Below are positions 5,611 through 10,604 of a stretch of 10,604 nucleotides of DNA, piece after piece. The translations under genes were made by a program, and so were the position numbers. Below the pieces are notes generated by a model. It made no database searches. It saw nothing but the letters and a program-made list of their open reading frames with translations, and was not told the origin of the DNA. This DNA comes from JBKPNZ01 sp046732895 (GTDB lineage Bacteria > Actinomycetota > Thermoleophilia > Solirubrobacterales > 70-9). The stretch is taken from the NCBI GenBank assembly GCA_046732895.1, contig JBKPNZ010000052.1:1-10604 (forward strand). Direction: 5' to 3'. Position 1 is the stretch's first letter, and each line of letters starts with the position of its first letter.

Positions 5611-7023
5611 ATGGGCGACGGCGCCGAGACCGCGACCGGCAGTGATGCCGCAACGGACGTCGCCGAGCGCCTGATCCTGAACATCGATGACCTCGCCGCG
5701 CGCGGGAGCAGCGAGCTGCGCCGCCCCGCGCTTCGCATCGCCGCTGCGGGCCTGGCCGCCGCCCATCCGGGCCGCGCCGTCTCTGAGCGGGTGCGTCTGG
5801 ACGGCGACCGGCTGCTGATGGACAGCACCGCCTACCCGCTCGCGAAGGAGAGCCGCATCGTCGTGATCGGGGCCGGCAAGGCATCGCTGGCGATCGCCGC
5901 GGCGCTCGAGCGGGTTCTGGGCAAGCGCCTTTCCGGGGGCGCCGTCGCCGTCCTGGGCCCGGCCACCGAGTTGGAGCGCGTCGAGGTTCTGCCGGCCGAT
6001 CATCCGCTGCCGACTGAGCGCAGCGTCGCGGCGGGCAACCGGCTGATCGAGCTGGCGCGGGAGCTGGGGCCGGACGATGTCGCCCTGTGCTGCTTCACGG
6101 GCGGCAGCTCGGCGCTCTCCGCCGTGCCTCCACCCGGCGTGAGCACCGAGGAGAAGCGCGAGCTGCACGCGCTGCTGCTCGCCTCCGGGATGCCGATCAC
6201 GGAGGTGAACGCGGTTCGCAAGCACGTCTCGCTCTCGAAGGGCGGACGCATCGCCGAGCTTGCGGCCCCCGCAGCGGTCATCAACCTGACCGTCTCGGAC
6301 GTCGCGGGTGATCCGCTCGACGCCATCACCGACCCGTCCGTTCCTGACTCGACGACTCCGGCCGACGCGATCGAGGTCCTCCGCGACTACGGCCTTTGGG
6401 ATCGCGTCGCGCCCAGTATCCGCGCGCACCTGGAATCACCCGCCGCCGCCTCGCCGCCGCTTGACGGCGTGCACCTGCAGTCGCTCATGCTGACCGACGG
6501 CACGACCGTCTGCGATGCGATGACCCTGGAGGCGACGGCGCTGGGGCTGCGGTCGGTCGTGGTTTCGACCACGCTGGAGGGGGAGGCCCGCTGGATCGGC
6601 TCCACCCTTGCCAACCTCGCGAGCGAGAGCGCCGAGCGCGGCTCGCCCTTCGCCCCGCCCTGCGTGCTCCTGGGTTGTGGGGGCGAGGGGACCGTGGAGC
6701 TCGGCCCGGATGGCGCCCTGGGAGATGGCGGCCCGAATCAGGAGTCCGCGCTCGCGGCGGCGTTCGCGCTGGAGGGCGTGACCGCGGCGGCGCTCTTCCT
6801 CGACACTGACGGATCCGATGGCGGCGGTCCGATCGCCGGGGCCCTGGTCGACGGCACGACCGCCGAGCGAGCCAGGGCCGCAGGCGCGGACCTGCGCGGA
6901 GCTCTGCTCCAGCACCGTGCGACCGCCGTGCTCGAGGCGATCGGCGAAGCGGTGCGCACCGGGCCGACCGAAACCAACGTGAACGACCTGTTCGTTTTGA
7001 ACGTGGGAGGCGAGGCAGCATGA
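5611..7023 (+). CDS. Glycerate 2-kinase (DUF4147 + MOFRL)
   Basis: This 470-residue protein belongs to the class of kinases that phosphorylate D-glycerate to 2-phosphoglycerate with ATP; older records call members hydroxypyruvate reductase (TtuD). The DUF4147 half (about 15-265) has IGAGKAS (86-92, K90 probably catalytic), DHPLPTERS (130-138), FTGGSSALS (162-170) and EVNAVRKHVSLSKGGRIA (198-215). The MOFRL half (about 345-465) has GGEGTVEL (357-364), GGPNQESALA (373-382), DTDGSDGGGPIAGA (398-411) and a final N-D-L-F-V-L-N. All key motifs are present, so it should be active. The start ATG lies three bases after the enolase stop without a good ribosome binding site, which suggests coupled translation. 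Its product is the normal enolase substrate, so the two genes form a plausible glycerate-to-PEP route. It ends in an ATGA overlap with the ABC ATPase. Confidence 0.93.
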   Translation: MGDGAETATGSDAATDVAERLILNIDDLAARGSSELRRPALRIAAAGLAAAHPGRAVSERVRLDGDRLLMDSTAYPLAKESRIVVIGAGKASLAIAAALERVLGKRLSGGAVAVLGPATELERVEVLPADHPLPTERSVAAGNRLIELARELGPDDVALCCFTGGSSALSAVPPPGVSTEEKRELHALLLASGMPITEVNAVRKHVSLSKGGRIAELAAPAAVINLTVSDVAGDPLDAITDPSVPDSTTPADAIEVLRDYGLWDRVAPSIRAHLESPAAASPPLDGVHLQSLMLTDGTTVCDAMTLEATALGLRSVVVSTTLEGEARWIGSTLANLASESAERGSPFAPPCVLLGCGGEGTVELGPDGALGDGGPNQESALAAAFALEGVTAAALFLDTDGSDGGGPIAGALVDGTTAERARAAGADLRGALLQHRATAVLEAIGEAVRTGPTETNVNDLFVLNVGGEAA

Positions 7024-8189
7024 GCGCAGACCCCGGAGCCTCGAGCAACGGCCGCGCGGCCGAACCGATGATCGTCCTGGACCGGGTCAGCAAATCCTTC
7101 GCGGACGTGCGCGCCGTCGACGACGTCTCGCTCAAGATCGCGGCGGGGGAGTTCTTCTCCCTGCTCGGACCCTCGGGGTGCGGGAAGACGACGACGCTGC
7201 GGATGATCGCCGGCTTCGAGGAACCGGATCTTGGCCGGATCCTGCTGGAGGGAGCCGACGTCACGCTCACGCCGCCGCCCAAGCGGAACGTGAACATGGT
7301 CTTCCAGGACTACGCCCTGTTCCCGCACATGACCGTGGCGGAGAACGTGGCCTTCGGCCTGAAGCTGAAGCGCGTGGCGAGTGCCGAGGCACGCCGCCGC
7401 GCCGGGCGGATGCTGGCGACCATGCAACTCGGCGGCCTGGAGGACCGGCGCCCGGCCGAGCTCTCGGGCGGCCAGCGCCAGCGCGTGGCGCTTGCGAGGG
7501 CGCTCGTGAACGAGCCCGCCGCCCTGCTCCTGGACGAGCCGCTCGGGGCACTCGATTTGAAGCTCCGCAAGGAGATGCAGCTCGAGCTGAAGTCCGTCCA
7601 GCGGGTGACGGGCACGACCTTCGTCTACGTCACGCACGACCAGGAAGAGGCGCTGACGATGTCGGATCGCATCGCGGTGATGTCGGGCGGCGTCGTCGAG
7701 CAGGTCGCGGCCCCACGAGACCTGTACGAGTTCCCCGGGACGCGGTTCGTCGCCGACTTCATCGGCGTCTCGAACCTGCTCGAGCTGCGGGTCGATCGCC
7801 GCGAGGCGGGGCTCGTCACGATGGAGCTCGGCGAGGAAATGCGCGTGACGGCCCCCGACCCGGGCCAGGGCGAGAGCCACACGATCACCGTCCGCCCGGA
7901 GAAGATCCGGATCGTCGACCCTCCGGAGGGCGGGACCGGCTCGCTCGTGCGCGGCAGGGTGACCAAGCAGGTCTACCTGGGGTCGATCACGCAGATCGTC
8001 GTCGAGCTCCAGACCGGCGACGAGCTGGCGGTGCATCTGCTGAACGACGATCGCGCCCCCGAGGCGATCGCGCCCGGCGATGAGGTCGTGCTGAGCTGGC
8101 CCGCCCACCACAGCTTCGTGATCGGCAGCGGCGTCGCGCCCCCGGCGACCGTTCCGGAGCCGGAATCGCCGAAGGCGGAGCTCGCGTGA
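7020..8189 (+). CDS. ABC importer ATPase, PotA-like (spermidine/putrescine/Fe3+ class)
   Basis: A 389-residue ATP-binding subunit with every motif intact: Walker A GPSGCGKTT (50-58), Q-loop FQDYALFPH (Q96), signature LSGGQRQRV (148-156), Walker B ALLLDEP (D172, E173) and switch H206 in YVTHDQEE. A C-terminal TOBE_2-type regulatory domain (about 290-370, with TVRPEKIRI) marks the PotA/FbpC/CysA-like importer class. It would act as a dimer on the inner face of the membrane and power uptake by the permease that begins at 10329. ATG at 7020 overlaps the glycerate kinase stop (ATGA) and has GGGAGG nine bases upstream. Its end overlaps the first binding-protein gene (GTGA). Sequence class alone does not fix the solute; polyamines, opines, iron and others are all moved by this group. 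Confidence 0.94.
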   Translation: MSADPGASSNGRAAEPMIVLDRVSKSFADVRAVDDVSLKIAAGEFFSLLGPSGCGKTTTLRMIAGFEEPDLGRILLEGADVTLTPPPKRNVNMVFQDYALFPHMTVAENVAFGLKLKRVASAEARRRAGRMLATMQLGGLEDRRPAELSGGQRQRVALARALVNEPAALLLDEPLGALDLKLRKEMQLELKSVQRVTGTTFVYVTHDQEEALTMSDRIAVMSGGVVEQVAAPRDLYEFPGTRFVADFIGVSNLLELRVDRREAGLVTMELGEEMRVTAPDPGQGESHTITVRPEKIRIVDPPEGGTGSLVRGRVTKQVYLGSITQIVVELQTGDELAVHLLNDDRAPEAIAPGDEVVLSWPAHHSFVIGSGVAPPATVPEPESPKAELA

Positions 8190-9274
8190 CCGCGCGCGGG
8201 CGACTGTGCTCGGTCGCGGCGGCAGCCGCGGTTCTGGCCCTGCTGGTCGGCTGCGGCACCGGCGGCGGGACTCAGGACGTCGCTCCCCCGCCGAAGAACC
8301 CCGCCGAGCCCGCGAGCGGCACCCTGCGCGTGTTCACATACGAGGACACGATCGCGCCCGCGCTGATGAAGCCGTTCGAGCGCCAGAACCCGGACCTCGA
8401 GGTGAAGACGGCGACCTTCTCCAGCGACCAGGAGGCGGCCACGAAGCTCGCGGGCGGGTTCGACGCCGACGTGGTCGAGTCGTGCATCGACGAGATCGGC
8501 GCCCTGCAGAAGCGTGATCTCCTGCGCCCCATCGATACTGCCGGCGTCACAGACTGGAGCGACCTGGCCTTCACCGATGCGCCTGGCGTGACCGACCATG
8601 GCGACACGGTCTGGGTGGTGCCGCTCTCGGCGGGCCCCGAGGGCCTCATCTACAACACCGACGAGGTCAGCTCGGCGCCCGACTCCTGGCAGGACCTCTT
8701 CGATCCCGCCTACGCGGGCCGCGCTGCCCTCGAGGCCGACTACGCCCTGCCGCCGATCGCGGAGACGGCGCTGGCCCTCGGGATCGACGATCCGATGTCG
8801 ATCGGCGGCACCGAGCTCGAGCGCGTCTCGAGCTACCTCGACGATCACCGCGATCAGTTCCGGGCGCTGTGGGGGTCCGACTCGGAGCTCGTGCAGCTGT
8901 TCAAGTCCGGCGAGGTCGTGATCGCCGACGGCGGCCAGGGCGTCGCCCAGCGGATGGTCGACGACAGCGTCCCCGTCAAGTGGATTCCACCAAAGGAAGG
9001 ACCGATCTCATGGGTATGCGGACTGTCGATCACCTCCAAGGCGCAGAACCTGGACGCCGCCTACCGGCTGATCAACTGGCAGGCCTCGGCCCAGGCCCAG
9101 GCGATCAGGGCCGAGAGCGGCTACGTCGTGACGAACCCGAAGGCGATGTCGCAGGTCCCCAAGGCGGATCGCGCGACTGCGGACCCCGCGGTCGTCGAGC
9201 ACGCGATCCCCGAGACCGAGCCGCCGCACTACGACGAGTGGACCCACGCCTTCCAGGAGTTCCAGGCCGGATGA
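8186..9274 (+). CDS. ABC substrate-binding lipoprotein 1 (PotD-like)
   Basis: A 362-residue extracytoplasmic binding protein. Residues 1-22 form a lipoprotein signal with Arg near the N-terminus, a hydrophobic run and the lipobox L-V-G-C, lipidated at C23; a short Gly/Pro linker follows. The PotD-like domain begins at GTLRVFTYEDT (45-55), with VVPLSAGPEGLIYNTDEV (144-161), SWQDLFDP (168-175) and EVVIADGG (243-250). At the place where PotD reads W-M-D and uses the Asp to hold the ligand amine, this protein has S-W276-V-C278. A second Cys, C100, sits in V-V-E-S-C-I-D-E. The ligand is thus probably not a classic polyamine (inference). GTG at 8186 overlaps the ATPase stop, with AAGGCGGAG five bases upstream. 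It is clearly paralogous to the next gene. Confidence 0.92.
   Translation: MTARGRLCSVAAAAAVLALLVGCGTGGGTQDVAPPPKNPAEPASGTLRVFTYEDTIAPALMKPFERQNPDLEVKTATFSSDQEAATKLAGGFDADVVESCIDEIGALQKRDLLRPIDTAGVTDWSDLAFTDAPGVTDHGDTVWVVPLSAGPEGLIYNTDEVSSAPDSWQDLFDPAYAGRAALEADYALPPIAETALALGIDDPMSIGGTELERVSSYLDDHRDQFRALWGSDSELVQLFKSGEVVIADGGQGVAQRMVDDSVPVKWIPPKEGPISWVCGLSITSKAQNLDAAYRLINWQASAQAQAIRAESGYVVTNPKAMSQVPKADRATADPAVVEHAIPETEPPHYDEWTHAFQEFQAG
9255..9259 (+). promoter_or_regulatory. Ribosome binding site of binding protein 2, inside binding protein 1
   Basis: AGGAG lies 11 bases before ATG at 9271, within codons for Phe-Gln-Glu. The same arrangement recurs at the end of the second binding-protein gene. 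Confidence 0.55.
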
Positions 9275-10353
9275 GTGTCCTGCGTCGCAGACTTGCCGCA
9301 TTCGGCCTCGCGGCGATGGCGCTCTGCCTCGCCGCCTGCGGCAGCTCGGGCACGAGCTCGATGGCGCCCGCCCCGAAGGACATCAATGCACCGGCGACGG
9401 GCACCCTTCGGGTGTTCGCGTACGACGACACGGTCACCGACGACATCATCGGCCCGTTCAGCACCCAGAACCCCGACGTCGACATGAAGATCGCGACGTT
9501 CAACTCCGACGAGGAGGCGGCGGCGAAGCTCGCGGGAGGCTTCTCGGCCGACGTGGTCGAGGTGTGCGCCGACGAGATGCGCCCGCTCGAGGCGCGCGGT
9601 CTGCTGCGGCCCCTGGACGTGGACGCGTTCAAGAGCTGGGACAAGCTCGCCTTCACCGACGCCCAGGGCGTCGAGCAGAACGGCGACGTCCTCTTCGTGC
9701 CGCTCTCGGCTGGACCGCAGGGCCTGATCGTCAATACAGACGAGGTCTCGCCCGTGCCGAGTTCGTGGAACGACCTCTTCGACCCGGCCTTCCAAGATCG
9801 CGTGGCTCTCGACGGCAGCTCGTACCTGACTCCGCTGGCCGAGACGGCGCTGACCATGGGCATCGACGACCCGATGAACATGAACTCAGACGAGCTCGAC
9901 CAGGTGCAGGAGAAGCTGATCGACGAGCGCGACCAGTTCCGGAGCTTCGCCGACTCCGACTCAGACATGGTCAACTTGTTCAAGTCGGGAGAGGTCGTCG
10001 TCTCCGACGGCGGCCGCGGCACGACGCAGGACATGCTCGACGACGGGCTTCCGGTCCAGTGGGTGGCGCCGAAGGAGGGCGCGCTCTCATGGATCTGCGG
10101 GCTCGGGATCACGTCGAAGGCCGAGAACGTGGACGCCGCGTACAAGTTCATCAACTTCTACACGGGGCCTGAGCCGCAGGCGGCCTCGGCGCAGAACGGG
10201 TTCGTCGTCACCAACCCGGCGGCCATCCCTGTCACCGACAAGCAGTACCGGGACACCGCCGATCCAGCCTCGATCAAGGGCGCGATCCCCGAGTCCCAGC
10301 CGTCCAACTTCCAGGAGTACGCGCAGGCATGGCGCGAGGTGAAGGCGCAGTAG
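9271..10353 (+). CDS. ABC substrate-binding lipoprotein 2 (PotD-like, tandem paralogue)
   Basis: A 360-residue lipoprotein with signal residues 1-22 and lipobox L-A-A-C (C23). It aligns along its whole length with the preceding gene product, sharing GTLRVF, KLAGGF, ADVVE, VPLSAGP, NTDEVS, DLFDP, AETAL, GIDDPM, LFKSGEVV, DGG and VVTNP. It keeps the same two unusual cysteines: C99 in V-V-E-V-C-A-D-E and C276 in S-W-I-C-G-L. The divergence is clearly more than recent duplication would leave, so the two copies may bind different but related ligands or bind with different affinity. The frame is open further upstream (to 8869), but that part is a shadow of gene 1; ATG at 9271 gives a proper signal peptide and an ATGA overlap. 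The C-terminus runs 13 codons past the point where copy 1 stops and overlaps the permease gene. Confidence 0.93.
   Translation: MSVLRRRLAAFGLAAMALCLAACGSSGTSSMAPAPKDINAPATGTLRVFAYDDTVTDDIIGPFSTQNPDVDMKIATFNSDEEAAAKLAGGFSADVVEVCADEMRPLEARGLLRPLDVDAFKSWDKLAFTDAQGVEQNGDVLFVPLSAGPQGLIVNTDEVSPVPSSWNDLFDPAFQDRVALDGSSYLTPLAETALTMGIDDPMNMNSDELDQVQEKLIDERDQFRSFADSDSDMVNLFKSGEVVVSDGGRGTTQDMLDDGLPVQWVAPKEGALSWICGLGITSKAENVDAAYKFINFYTGPEPQAASAQNGFVVTNPAAIPVTDKQYRDTADPASIKGAIPESQPSNFQEYAQAWREVKAQ
10313..10317 (+). promoter_or_regulatory. Ribosome binding site of the permease gene, inside binding protein 2
   Basis: AGGAG lies 11 bases before ATG at 10329, the same motif (TTCCAGGAG) and the same distance as at the previous junction. 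It favours ATG 10329 over GTG 10368, which has no clear site. Confidence 0.55.
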
Positions 10354-10604
10354 CCGTCCAGCCTGGTGTGCGGCGGGAGCCGCTCGCGGCGCCGCGGCCG
10401 GCCGGCGCCGACTCGCTGAAACGCCGCGTCCGCCGGCGCCTGCCGGGGATCGCGAGCGTTGTCCTGGTCCTCGCGGTGATGGTGATCCTGTTCGGGCCGG
10501 TGCTGCTGCTGGCCCTCTTCTCCTTCAACGACTCGTCGATCATCTCGCTGCCCTGGGAGGGGTTCACGACCCACTGGTACCACCAGGCCTGGGGGAATCC
10601 CGAG
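10329..10604 (+). CDS. ABC permease, PotC-like, 5' part only
   Basis: The frame is open from ATG 10329 to the right edge, giving the first 92 residues of a membrane permease. A basic, Pro/Ala-rich cytoplasmic N-terminus (1-38, with K-R-R-V-R-R-R) is followed by a first membrane helix (about 40-64). FSFNDSS (64-70) and PWEGFTTHWY (75-84) come next. This last pair strongly resembles the start of E. coli PotC (S-F-N-S-S ... W-Q-G-F-T-T-K-W-Y), so this is the PotC-type half. No PotB-type partner lies upstream in the window; it should follow beyond the edge unless the permease works as a homodimer. The start overlaps binding protein 2 by 25 bases. GTG at 10368 is the alternative start and would shorten the N-terminus by 13 residues. 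Confidence 0.85.
   Translation, partial: MARGEGAVAVQPGVRREPLAAPRPAGADSLKRRVRRRLPGIASVVLVLAVMVILFGPVLLLALFSFNDSSIISLPWEGFTTHWYHQAWGNPE

Noticed and set aside
5224..6429. Long open frame (401 codons) on the minus strand
   Set aside because: It lies opposite the well-supported enolase and glycerate kinase genes, and its composition (Arg/Gly/Asp-rich, no family motif) is that of a high-GC shadow frame.
6738..8111. Long open frame (457 codons) on the minus strand
   Set aside because: It is antisense to the glycerate kinase end and the ABC ATPase, whose motifs are all intact; the antisense product shows no recognisable domain.
8869..9270. Upstream extension of the second binding-protein frame
   Set aside because: It overlaps the first binding-protein gene and would bury the lipoprotein signal peptide in the middle of the protein.
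8186..10353. Calling the importer a polyamine (spermidine/putrescine) transporter
   Set aside because: The ATPase and permease belong to that broad class, but both binding proteins lack the Asp of W-M-D that holds the polyamine in PotD, so the substrate is left open.
1..10604. tRNA, rRNA, CRISPR array, insertion sequence or phage attachment site
   Set aside because: No tRNA-like cloverleaf, spaced repeat array, transposase motif or terminal inverted repeat was seen by eye on either strand.

Overview
The window is about 70% G+C, has short gene gaps and uses many GTG starts. This fits a high-GC actinobacterium. A Gly/Ala-rich, membrane-anchored low-complexity protein at the left edge faintly suggests the Thermoleophilia/Solirubrobacterales side, but no marker gene settles the lineage. 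No rRNA, tRNA, CRISPR array, insertion sequence or prophage gene was seen.

Left part (1-2177). The end of a protein with one membrane segment and a disordered acidic Ser/Thr/Ala tail runs off the left edge. A 195-bp gap with a strong terminator hairpin follows. Next is a divergent pair: a small DUF5519 ('luciferase family') gene on the minus strand and soxR on the plus strand. Between them lies a near-perfect SoxR operator, placed inside a 19-bp promoter spacer that points at the DUF5519 gene. soxR converges on a GFA/CENP-V family zinc protein; their stop codons overlap in one CTAG.

Right part (2206-10604). This looks like an uptake and catabolism locus. A class III PLP aminotransferase (minus strand) diverges from a FadR-type GntR regulator (plus strand) across an 88-bp gap with the palindrome ATTGT-GGA-ACAAT. 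The regulator starts a tightly coupled operon: an enolase paralogue, a glycerate 2-kinase of the DUF4147/MOFRL type, a PotA-like ABC ATPase, two tandem paralogous substrate-binding lipoproteins, and the start of a PotC-like permease cut by the right edge. Junctions are 4-nt overlaps, a 3-nt gap, or a 25-nt overlap.

How the genes may work together (inference): the ABC importer brings in a small, probably nitrogen-containing solute. The aminotransferase removes its amino group. The carbon reaches glycerate through a reductase not seen here. Glycerate 2-kinase then makes 2-phosphoglycerate, and the enolase paralogue would make phosphoenolpyruvate. Two details argue against a plain polyamine/glycolysis reading. 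The enolase has Glu where the active-site His of the S-H-R-S-G-E-T motif should be. Both binding proteins have Cys where PotD-type proteins carry the ligand-binding Asp of W-M-D. The substrate is therefore open, and this is the most interesting part of the window.
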